Below are positions 1 through 7,232 of a stretch of 33,474 bases of DNA, one piece after another. The stretch covers positions 1-33,474 of the forward strand of contig JAUXWY010000507.1 of NCBI GenBank assembly GCA_030681235.1. Reading direction: 5' to 3'. Position 1 is the stretch's first letter. Every line of letters begins with the position of its first letter. The notes below the pieces were generated by a model. The model did not search any database. It saw nothing but the letters and a program-made list of their open reading frames with translations, and was not told the DNA's origin. This stretch comes from Pirellulaceae bacterium. GTDB lineage: Bacteria; Planctomycetota; Planctomycetia; Pirellulales; Pirellulaceae. Both the position numbers and the translations under genes were made by a program.

Positions 1-186
1 GGAACTTATTTCGGGACAAATCCTAAGTCCAGTGCAATTCCAGGAAAATTTCCGAGCGAAACGGGCTTCTCGCTTGACACGGCCACGCGAAATGGGCACG
101 ATCATAGTGTCCCAGGGGGCGAGACGGCGGCTAAGGGGCGCTTGTCTCTCTATTCGCGATGCTTTGTTGATCTAAGGAGATTGGTT

Positions 187-1953
187 ATGCGGTGCAAGTG
201 GTATGGGCGGCTCGTTGTTTTGACGTTCGCGGCCGTTGGGTTGATGGGCTTCGTGCCAGGCACCCATGCAAAAGACGAACTTACAACGGCGGTCGTCGAT
301 GACCAAACCAAGCCGGCATTTGACGCGACGCATACCGAAGTCAAACCACTGGTTCCCAAGCACGATGGCAAGACTGGGCAACTGCACACGTTCAAGCTGA
401 CTCCCGACGGACACATTGTTGCGGGAGTTACCATCGAGCAAAATTATCTGCAAGTCTATTCGCCCGACCATCAGTTGGTGCGCGAAGTTCCGCTCGAATT
501 TCCCGCGACCGCGATTTCGATCGAACCCAACGGAACCTATCTGATTGGTGGCGGGGGACAAATCGCACGAGTTTCGCCTGCTGGCGAGATCGTAAAAACG
601 AGCCCAGCACCACACTTGGTTGGTCAATCGGCGGAAGACGCCAAGCAGAAAATGATCGACGAATATAAAAAACAGATGGAAGAAACTCGCGTAATTTATA
701 AGCAACAGATCGAACGAATCCAAGAACAGGTCGATCGATTGGTCAAGAAGCAGGAAGAGAAAGTCGACGCGTTTTCGAAGCGTGATCAATCCCGCTTGGA
801 TTCGTTGAAAGAACAGTTGTCGCAGTACGAGATGATCGTCGAACAACAGTTTTCGGCTGAAATCAACGAAGAGAGCCTGAAGTACATGTTGGAAAGTCAA
901 ACGCGAATCCCCGCGTTGGCCACCTCGGGTGATGATGTGTTTGTGGCGGTTTCAACGGGCCGAGGCTACGCGATTTGGCGGGTCGACACGAACTTTGAGA
1001 ACGCCACCAAAGTCATCGAAGACTTGTCCGGTTGTTGTGGCCAGTTCGATTTTTATGCGGCCGCCGGTCAATTGTTCCTGGCCGAGAACACGAAATTCCA
1101 AGTCAGCATCTACGATCGGGACGGCAAACATCTGAGCGGGTTCGGTGAACGAGCCGGGACCAGTGAAGCGGGCTTCGGCAGCTGCTGCAATCCAATGAAC
1201 GTGATCTGCACTTCATCCGGCGATATCCTCACCGCCGAGTCCAGCATTGGAAAAATCAAGCGATTCAACCAAGCCGGCGAACTGGTCAGCGTGGTCGGAA
1301 AGGCTCGGATTGGCGGCGGTTGCAAACACGTCGCATTGGGCTTCGATGAATCGCGGAACCGCTACTATGTTCAATACCAAGACAAGAACTCGATTTGTGT
1401 GCTGATGCCGCATGCCGAAGCGGAAGTCGCGATGGCGGAAGCCAATAAGGCTCGCCAAGTCGCCGTGATTGAAACGGCGAAGTTGGCAGGTCGGTGGGAG
1501 CGAGCGAACGTCGAAGATAAAAAGGCTCCGAAAGCTGAAGCCGAACAACGAGGAGTGATTATCGGCAACTCCGGTGAGCAGTTCTCGATGGAAGAGTACA
1601 TGGCTGCTCGAATTGATTTCCAATTCCTAACGTTTGATGCGACCAAGAAAAAACTTCAATGCGAGTATGCCGCTCCCACGGAAGGAAATAAAGGGATTGC
1701 AGCCCAATTTTTTGGCGGTGGCGAAACCGGGGAACGCAGCCCGGTCGCTTACACAACGGTGCCACAAGGCCTGACAGATGGGCAAATTCAAATGGACTTG
1801 GAAGATGAATATGGCTTGATCGCTTTCGAGGTGCTGGCGAAGCTTGAAGGAGATTCATTGACGGTGACATTTGTCGATACGTACTCGCCCAATTTGAAGC
1901 CGATGAAATTCAAACGCGTTGTATCCAACACCTCGACTTCGGCGGGAGAATAA
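187..1953 (+). CDS. Exported NHL/beta-propeller protein with coiled coil and paired cysteines
   Basis: Predicted exported 588-residue protein of unknown function. ATG 187 is chosen because AAGGAGA lies 6 bases upstream and the product then opens with a clean signal peptide (positive MRCKWYGR, then a hydrophobic stretch to about residue 28). The frame is open back to the window edge, so a longer product is not formally excluded. After the signal come propeller-like strands, a charged coiled coil at about residues 150-225, then NHL-like repeats holding cysteine pairs C283-C284 and C333-C334 (SCCNPMN) and single C379 and C404. The C-terminal 140 residues start with LAGRWERA and look like a separate beta domain. 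The next gene starts 3 bases after the stop, so the two are probably co-transcribed. The repeats suggest a binding or scaffold role outside the cytoplasm; ligand unknown. The cysteine pairs could be disulfides or a metal or cofactor site (inference). Confidence 0.75.
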   Translation: MRCKWYGRLVVLTFAAVGLMGFVPGTHAKDELTTAVVDDQTKPAFDATHTEVKPLVPKHDGKTGQLHTFKLTPDGHIVAGVTIEQNYLQVYSPDHQLVREVPLEFPATAISIEPNGTYLIGGGGQIARVSPAGEIVKTSPAPHLVGQSAEDAKQKMIDEYKKQMEETRVIYKQQIERIQEQVDRLVKKQEEKVDAFSKRDQSRLDSLKEQLSQYEMIVEQQFSAEINEESLKYMLESQTRIPALATSGDDVFVAVSTGRGYAIWRVDTNFENATKVIEDLSGCCGQFDFYAAAGQLFLAENTKFQVSIYDRDGKHLSGFGERAGTSEAGFGSCCNPMNVICTSSGDILTAESSIGKIKRFNQAGELVSVVGKARIGGGCKHVALGFDESRNRYYVQYQDKNSICVLMPHAEAEVAMAEANKARQVAVIETAKLAGRWERANVEDKKAPKAEAEQRGVIIGNSGEQFSMEEYMAARIDFQFLTFDATKKKLQCEYAAPTEGNKGIAAQFFGGGETGERSPVAYTTVPQGLTDGQIQMDLEDEYGLIAFEVLAKLEGDSLTVTFVDTYSPNLKPMKFKRVVSNTSTSAGE

Positions 1954-1956
1954 GTA

Positions 1957-2892
1957 ATGAGCGGAAAATTCTTGAGAAATGGGCTGTGCGCTCTGCTGGG
2001 GCTGTTAGCCTGCACTGATCGCAGTGTGTTGGCCGAGGTGCCTCAGCCTACGGTCGCCGACGAACCTTTGGTCGTCGTGGTCATGGACCCGTTGAGCGAT
2101 AAGTTGGCATGCGATTGTGTCGCCGGCTTTGCTCAACGGAAATACGAGTTGCTGGGCCAGCATTTGCAACGCCGTTTGGGGCGCAAGGTCGAAGTCTACT
2201 GGGGCGATTCAATCGAGCTCGCGCTGAAGGACGAAAACGCCAAACGAAAAACTCCGCTGGTCGCGGATATGGTGATCGGCAAACATTCGGTCGTGCTCGC
2301 GGAGGCAAAAGCCAAGAAGCTGGGGCTGGAACCAAGTGCTCAGTTGACGGGTCTAGATGGCGCGACGACACAAACGGGCATGGTCGTGGTTCGCACTTCG
2401 GACCCGGCACTTTTGGTCGATGATCTGGCCGGTTATCGAATTATTTTTGGACCTGCCAATTGCGATGAAAAAAATGCGGCTCCGCGACAATTGCTAGCCG
2501 ACGCTGAAATTGAGTTGCCGACCGAATTGGAAGTTGCCAGTGCCTGCAGTGTGGCCGCCCAGCGAATGATCGACTGCCCCAAGGATGAAAAAGTCGCGGC
2601 CATCATTTCGAGTTATGCGGTTCCGTTGCTGGAAGGTTGCGGAACGATTGAAAAAGGTGCCATGCGAGTCATCGGTGAATCGGATCCCGTTCCATTCATC
2701 ACCGTGTTTCTCCGCGAAGCGACCGAAGAACGGATTCGCCAGCAAATCATGGCGTCTTTGACCGAGGTCGCGAAAGATTCGGCCTTGCTGCGCGGTCTGG
2801 AGTCTCGCGACGGATTTGTACCGTTTGGGGCGGAAGCAACAGCGACCGTCGACCCGGATTCCAAATCAGTCGCAGAAAAAAAAACGAAGTAG
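1957..2892 (+). CDS. PhnD/SsuA-like periplasmic substrate-binding protein
   Basis: 311 residues resembling the PhnD/SsuA/transferrin-type type-2 periplasmic binding fold: an opening strand VVVVMDPLSD, then a conserved-looking CDC motif (C52, C54) and AQRKYELLGQHL, a hinge-like stretch, and a second lobe ending near VPFITVFLREA. The N-terminus is a signal peptide; LLAC at residues 16-19 could be a lipobox, although cleavage after VLA is also possible. No ABC permease or ATPase is nearby, so a role as a sensor or scaffold is as likely as transport. It starts 3 bases after the preceding propeller gene. The 3' end carries nine consecutive A (2876-2884) two codons before the TAG stop. A -1 shift there would read directly into the next propeller gene and give a fusion of about 705 residues. 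The annotated stop may therefore not be the only end of the product. Confidence 0.8.
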   Translation: MSGKFLRNGLCALLGLLACTDRSVLAEVPQPTVADEPLVVVVMDPLSDKLACDCVAGFAQRKYELLGQHLQRRLGRKVEVYWGDSIELALKDENAKRKTPLVADMVIGKHSVVLAEAKAKKLGLEPSAQLTGLDGATTQTGMVVVRTSDPALLVDDLAGYRIIFGPANCDEKNAAPRQLLADAEIELPTELEVASACSVAAQRMIDCPKDEKVAAIISSYAVPLLEGCGTIEKGAMRVIGESDPVPFITVFLREATEERIRQQIMASLTEVAKDSALLRGLESRDGFVPFGAEATATVDPDSKSVAEKKTK

Positions 2893-2915
2893 TCGCGTGG
2901 ACTGGGTGGCGCGGC
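2876..2915 (+). other. Candidate -1 frameshift/slippage site: A9 run, spacer and stem-loop
   Basis: Nine A at 2876-2884 contain A AAA AAA in the phase of the upstream gene (GAA AAA AAA ACG AAG TAG). Eight bases later an imperfect 6-bp stem can form (2892-2897 GTCGCG with 2910-2915 CGCGGC, one G-T pair, 12-base loop). This is the usual order for -1 programmed frameshifting; A9 is also long enough for polymerase slippage. In the -1 frame the codons from 2883 read on into the PQQ-type propeller, including WTGWRGAERDA, which looks like the family N-terminus, with no start codon before GTG 2934. A missing A in the assembly would look the same. Confidence 0.5.
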
Positions 2916-2933
2916 GCGGAACGTGATGCACGT

Positions 2934-4073
2934 GTGCCATGGTTACCCGAGTTGTTGCCGACCGCTCCGATTTTTGATTGGACCTTTGAGTTGCCAGCCG
3001 ACACGATGGGCGGTGTGGCAGCCACTTCAAAATATGTCGTTTGCGGGACGCGCGATCTGCCGGACCGCAGCGACATCTTTTTTTGTCTGGACGCGGAAAC
3101 GGGAAAGGAACAATGGCGGTTCCAATATCCCGCAGTCCCGCCTTCTTCCGCCGTCACTCGCGACGGCAAGCTTGATTTCGGCAACACGCCCCGCGCCACA
3201 CCTCTGATCGTTGGCCAGCGCGTGATCACGCAAGGCGCGTTTGGTGACGTCCATTGCCTGGACTTGGAAACAGGCAAAGTGCAATGGTCTTGGAATCTGA
3301 TGCGCGACTTTGAAGGGCGTTTGCCCGATTGGGGCTACAGCGGGTCTCCGTTAGCCGTTGGCGAGACCTTGATCGTTCAACCCGGCGGTAGCGATTGCTC
3401 GCTTCTGGCCTTGAACATCGCCGATGGAGAACCGATTTGGGAAGCAGCCGGGCGGGGTGCCAGTTACTCGTCGTTTGTCGTCGGTGAGTTCGGCGGAAAG
3501 AAGCAAGTCATCGGTTTGGATGCGGAATCACTGGGCGGATGGGATTTGTCTTGTGGTGATCGGCTCTGGGAACTTAAACCCAAACGCAATGGCGAATTCC
3601 AGGTGCCGACACCCGTTTGGCTGGGTGATTCGTTGTTGTTGATTGGCGAAAACAACGGAGCCAGGAAGCACCCGTTTTTTCCGTCGGGCGAAATTGATGC
3701 AACGCCAATTGCGGAAAACCCACGTTGTATTCCCGACACGCATACTCCGGTGGTCGTCGGGGACTTTGTGGTGGTGATGCACGATTCGTTGTGGGTCTTG
3801 CGCAGCGATACGTTGGCGAAACATCAGCTGTTGGATCATGATGACTTGTCGCATTACGGTAGCTTGATCACCGATGGAACCAGCCGTGTGTTGGCGCTGA
3901 CCGACAACGGAAAACTGGTGTTGTTCGAATTGACTGGTGGAAAACTGCAACATCGCAGCACCTTGGCCCTGACGACAGCTCGAGCGGTTCAAGCCTACTC
4001 GCACCCCGCCATCGTCGGCGACCGCTTCTACGCCATCGTTGAAGGAAAACTACACGCGATGACATTGCAATAA
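2934..4073 (+). CDS. PQQ-type beta-propeller repeat protein, possibly the downstream half of a frameshift fusion
   Basis: Propeller protein of the PQQ-repeat/BamB-like type, at least 379 residues. Blades are marked by D-x-E-T-G-K-x-Q-W strings (LDAETGKEQWRF, LDLETGKVQWSW) and by YSGSPLAVGETL, LGGWDLSCGDRLWEL and ENNGARK. No quinone or metal site can be assigned. The only conventional start is GTG 2934, without a good ribosome site or signal peptide, and it cuts through a motif: the frame continues upstream without a stop as WTGWRGAERDARVPWLPE, which matches the expected opening of this family. No ATG, GTG or TTG precedes it for at least 110 bases. The complete protein is therefore best explained by a -1 shift from the PhnD-like gene, or by a sequence error in the A9 run. 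A PhnD-propeller fusion would be exported by the signal of the first half. Confidence 0.8.
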   Translation: MPWLPELLPTAPIFDWTFELPADTMGGVAATSKYVVCGTRDLPDRSDIFFCLDAETGKEQWRFQYPAVPPSSAVTRDGKLDFGNTPRATPLIVGQRVITQGAFGDVHCLDLETGKVQWSWNLMRDFEGRLPDWGYSGSPLAVGETLIVQPGGSDCSLLALNIADGEPIWEAAGRGASYSSFVVGEFGGKKQVIGLDAESLGGWDLSCGDRLWELKPKRNGEFQVPTPVWLGDSLLLIGENNGARKHPFFPSGEIDATPIAENPRCIPDTHTPVVVGDFVVVMHDSLWVLRSDTLAKHQLLDHDDLSHYGSLITDGTSRVLALTDNGKLVLFELTGGKLQHRSTLALTTARAVQAYSHPAIVGDRFYAIVEGKLHAMTLQ

Positions 4074-4150
4074 CGACCCCTGCTGTTCGTTCCGACCGCC
4101 CGCGAATTGGAATCAAGCGATTCAAAACGATTTGGTTCGAAAGAGGAAGC

Positions 4151-4924
4151 ATGAACAAAAAAACGCAATACGTCCTCCGCCTCGTCCGGCGGCTGCTTGT
4201 TTTCTACGCCGTTTTTTGTCTGATCATTTTCCTGATTCAACGATCATTACTGTACTTTCCTTCCCACGAAGAACCTGTGAGTGAATTGACACCTTGGCTA
4301 GATCAAGGAAACCTGGTCGGCTACTGTCGCGAAGTGTCGCAACCGCAGACCGTGTGGTTGATGTTGCACGGGAATGCGGGGCAAGCGTCCGATCGCGACT
4401 ATGTGCTCGATCGTCTTCCCACGTCGGATTCGCTCTACGTCATGGAGTACCCGGGCTATGGCCAGCGACCTGGGTCACCCAGTCGCGTCTCCTTCGACCA
4501 AGCCGCACTAGAAGCCTACGAACTGTTGGCAAAACGGTTTCCATCCACGCCGCTATGTGTGCTTGGTGAATCGATTGGCAGTGGCCCAGCATCCGGGTTG
4601 GCCAACGCGCTGCGGCCGCCGGACAAAATCGTGCTGGTTGTTCCGTATGATCAACTAAGTGCCGTTGCGGGACGAAGATTTTTCTTCTTGCCGGTACGTT
4701 GGATGCTACTTGATAACTGGGACAACATTCGAGCGCTTCAAGACTACCGCGGCCCGGTCGATATCTTTGCGGCTCGCGACGATACCCTCATTCCCTGCAC
4801 CCACGCCAAGAATCTGGCCGAACACGTCCCCCAGTCCAACTACCAAGAAGTGCCATGCGGACACAACGGATGGTCGAGAATGAGGCAGGTCCAGATCCGT
4901 CACGAACCTGAGACCAATCGCTAA
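4151..4924 (+). CDS. Membrane-anchored alpha/beta hydrolase (BEM46/ABHD13-like)
   Basis: 257-residue serine hydrolase fold. An N-terminal transmembrane anchor (about residues 13-34) follows a basic start, so the catalytic domain is membrane-tethered. Visible elements are the oxyanion strand MLHGNAG (71-77), nucleophile elbow G-E-S-I-G with S141, an acid in AARDDTLIP (D210 or D211) and the catalytic histidine H238 in CGHNG. This order and spacing fit the BEM46/ABHD13-type alpha/beta hydrolases; the substrate cannot be told. ATG 4151 has AAAGAGG just upstream. It lies 77 bases after the propeller gene on the same strand and may share its transcript. It is the last ordinary gene before the accessory-looking patch at 4940-7232. 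Confidence 0.85.
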   Translation: MNKKTQYVLRLVRRLLVFYAVFCLIIFLIQRSLLYFPSHEEPVSELTPWLDQGNLVGYCREVSQPQTVWLMLHGNAGQASDRDYVLDRLPTSDSLYVMEYPGYGQRPGSPSRVSFDQAALEAYELLAKRFPSTPLCVLGESIGSGPASGLANALRPPDKIVLVVPYDQLSAVAGRRFFFLPVRWMLLDNWDNIRALQDYRGPVDIFAARDDTLIPCTHAKNLAEHVPQSNYQEVPCGHNGWSRMRQVQIRHEPETNR

Positions 4925-4939
4925 CGCAACGCCAATACT

Positions 4940-5185
4940 TCAGCCAATGTTCTGTTGCTCCAGAACCTCGAACCCCGGCGCGGCGAAGGGACTCAGGACG
5001 ATCTCGTCTTCGCCGCGCCGTTGGAAATAGGCAACAATCGAACGACTAGGAATTCGGGCCGTTGTCAAAACCGGCCAACGCTCATTGAGAGCGAAATCGA
5101 TCGCCACTTGTTTGTTGAGCGTCCAGCATGAACCTGAGTGAACAATTTGCAGTAGCGATTTTCCAAGTCCCCTGCTTGGAACCAA
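4940..5185 (-). pseudogene. Decayed 3' end of a minus-strand gene (possible ADP-ribosyltransferase-like toxin remnant)
   Basis: A minus-strand reading frame of about 80 residues with no proper start (first candidate is TTG at 5185 with no ribosome site). It contains SGSCWTLNKQVAIDFAL followed by ARIPSRSIVAYFQRRGEDEI. A pattern of SWT-x-D/N-x-x-VA-x-F, then a V/I-AYF...R-x-E-x-EI tail, is familiar from small toxin-like hypothetical proteins that resemble ADP-ribosyltransferases; that link is from memory and not verified. Only the C-terminal part is present; upstream the frame breaks and the promoter of the next gene takes over. It may be a remnant left when the OLD-like gene arrived. It could also be a chance ORF. 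Confidence 0.35.
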
Positions 5186-5258
5186 GCGGTTTTTTGGGGA
5201 AGATTGGGGATTCGATCTATGGCGTCCAATCCGAATGGTAGATCAATGATATCAGTCT

Positions 5259-5267
5259 TGATATAAC
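5259..5267 (+). promoter_or_regulatory. Candidate extended -10 promoter for the OLD-like gene
   Basis: TG-A-TATAAC (TG at 5259-5260, -10 hexamer 5262-5267) matches an extended -10 with five of six consensus bases and lies about 57 bases before the OLD-like start. No good -35 is visible. TTGACA at 5281-5286 has no -10 at proper spacing. A strong ribosome site (AAAGGAG) precedes ATG 5325. Confidence 0.35.
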
Positions 5268-5324
5268 AGGTGGAAGTGTATTGACATCCCGAAACGAAAT
5301 CATGTCGTCCACAAAGGAGATTGA

Positions 5325-7232
5325 ATGACAAAAGTCAAGCAGTTTATCGTTCAAAATTTTCGGCAGTTTGAGAAAGCGGTGCCCGTTGAACTCGAACCCG
5401 TTACGATCCTTGTTGGCGCCAACAACAGTGGGAAAACGGCTATCTTGCAGGGAATGGCATTGTTTCAATATTGCCTCGAGAAATGCATGACTCGAAACGG
5501 CACTAATGGACGCCCAGCGAAATGGGCTCTAAAAAAAACTGAAAACGTGCAACCTAATGAATTCGGTCCCTTACCGGTCGCGACGCCGACAGATTTATGG
5601 CCTCAGGGAAAGGCCAAGGAGGCCATACGTCTCAAGTCTGATTTCGGCGATGGCAAATCGATTCAATTGGAAATCAAGCTGCAATACAACTTGTTCAACA
5701 TTCGTCCAACCGTTGAAGGTTTTGATGCAGATGAACTTAATGACCTATTATCAAAATTTGCAATTCGACTAATCCCAATTTTCTCTGGACTCACACCTAA
5801 GGAGGAGTTTCTTGTCTTGCCGGCACGGCAAGAAAGGCAACAAGCACAGAGATATGGAGAAATCGTTCGGAATCTGCTGTTTTCGCTAAAGAAAGATGCC
5901 CCTGAACGTTTCGAGCTTCTGCGAGAACTACTAGTCGGGATTTATCCCGACGCAGTCGTTGATGTTATTTACGATGAGGAGATTGCTAAACGTTTAACTT
6001 CGGCCAGAATCGAGTCTCTCTATCATGATCAAATTTTGGCCAAGGACTTGGACCTAATCGTTGCCGGCTCTGGTTTGCATCAGGTGATTCAGATTCTCGC
6101 GGGAATGTTGCAACCGGGAATCTCGCTGGTGTTGCTTGATGAACCTGATGCCCATCTTCACGCCCGGCTCCAGGGTGCACTGATGCGAACCCTGATTCGC
6201 TTGGCCGACGAGCAGAACTTGCAGTTTGTAATTGCCACACACTCGCCACAGCTTTTGCGCACCGCTCCCGAAGGCTCGATCCGTGTCTGCCGAAATCGAA
6301 CCGTCGCCAAGTTTGCCCCTGGTCCAAGTCAATTGGAACTGCTTGATCATTTGGGCGTATTGGATCGCATGGAACTTGTTCCACTGATTCAGTCCAAACG
6401 GGTTGTGTTCGTCGAGAATCGAGAAGATCGAAAACTGATCGAATTCTTCATCCGAAAGAGATTCACTCCAAAAAGGGCGGAGGATGTATTACGAAATCTC
6501 ACCTTTCTTTATACCTACCAAGAGCCAATATCAGCAAATGTTCTTGACAAAGCGAGACAAGTTAATGACTTACTCAAGGATGACGCTTTAGTCGCAATCA
6601 CGGGCAAATCCCCAGTCGCATTTTTTTCGGTAGGTGACCGCGATTACCGCACAGACAACGAAATCGCTACGGAAGAACGAGAATTGCGGAAGAAATCGAA
6701 GCAACAGGGCTTCAATTTTAATTTTGATATTCGCATCTGGAGACGAACCGAAATCGAGAACTACCTGCTTGACGTTGACGCGATGTGTTCGGCTGTAGCG
6801 TCTGATATCTCCAATGAGGAAAAACGGCAGCGTTGGGTACAGTTCGAACCACAATTTCGCGAGTTTGTACAACAGCAGATTATGGGTCAGCGCGATAAGA
6901 TCACCGAGCGGTTAGCTAATCGCCTACAGGATCGAGATCGACGGCAAGGCCTCCAAGCCGTCATGGAAAAATCAAGAGGAATCCTGAATCAATCCTGGGG
7001 CGATGGTTCAGCTTGGTGCGATGCCAAGATCGTTATATCGAGTGTTCGCAAGCATCTGCAAGACAATGGTTTTTCTCCGCAATCTCTTTCGCACCCAAAA
7101 ATCATAAATTCGATGCGAGACATTCCGGATGATGTCATCAAGCTTGTAGGAAAGCTGGCCTCTTTCAGCACAACCACCGAGAAACCAAAAAAGACGAACA
7201 AGCCTGCTCGACGGAACAAAGACAAACAATGA
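5325..7232 (+). CDS. OLD-family-like AAA ATPase with C-terminal TOPRIM nuclease domain
   Basis: 635-residue ABC/SMC-type ATPase joined to a TOPRIM-like nuclease, the layout of OLD (overcoming lysogenization defect) proteins and relatives with a DUF4435-like end. ATPase signs: Walker A GANNSGKT (31-38), signature-like AGSGLHQ (about 247-253), Walker B LVLLDEPDAH (D272, E273) and H-loop ATHS (H306). TOPRIM signs: E364 in FVENRED, D438 and D440 in VGDRDYR, and E476/E478 in EIENYLLD. All expected acidic residues are present, so activity is plausible. OLD-like proteins often act in phage defence; this one stands alone with no reverse transcriptase, helicase or HNH partner nearby, which fits a class 1 OLD. 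Its codon use looks more A+T-rich than its neighbours by eye (not computed), and a decayed ORF lies upstream, suggesting horizontal gain. Its stop overlaps the next start in ATGA. Confidence 0.85.
   Translation: MTKVKQFIVQNFRQFEKAVPVELEPVTILVGANNSGKTAILQGMALFQYCLEKCMTRNGTNGRPAKWALKKTENVQPNEFGPLPVATPTDLWPQGKAKEAIRLKSDFGDGKSIQLEIKLQYNLFNIRPTVEGFDADELNDLLSKFAIRLIPIFSGLTPKEEFLVLPARQERQQAQRYGEIVRNLLFSLKKDAPERFELLRELLVGIYPDAVVDVIYDEEIAKRLTSARIESLYHDQILAKDLDLIVAGSGLHQVIQILAGMLQPGISLVLLDEPDAHLHARLQGALMRTLIRLADEQNLQFVIATHSPQLLRTAPEGSIRVCRNRTVAKFAPGPSQLELLDHLGVLDRMELVPLIQSKRVVFVENREDRKLIEFFIRKRFTPKRAEDVLRNLTFLYTYQEPISANVLDKARQVNDLLKDDALVAITGKSPVAFFSVGDRDYRTDNEIATEERELRKKSKQQGFNFNFDIRIWRRTEIENYLLDVDAMCSAVASDISNEEKRQRWVQFEPQFREFVQQQIMGQRDKITERLANRLQDRDRRQGLQAVMEKSRGILNQSWGDGSAWCDAKIVISSVRKHLQDNGFSPQSLSHPKIINSMRDIPDDVIKLVGKLASFSTTTEKPKKTNKPARRNKDKQ

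Noticed and set aside
74-108. TTGACA at 74-79 as promoter of the first gene
   Set aside because: No acceptable -10 at 16-18 bases; CATAGT appears only 23 bases away.
1-186. Coding extension of the first gene to the window edge
   Set aside because: The frame is open, but the strong ribosome site and signal peptide at 187 argue for the shorter product; this remains unproven.
5281-5286. TTGACA just before the OLD-like gene as its -35
   Set aside because: No -10 follows at usable spacing; the extended -10 at 5259-5267 is better.
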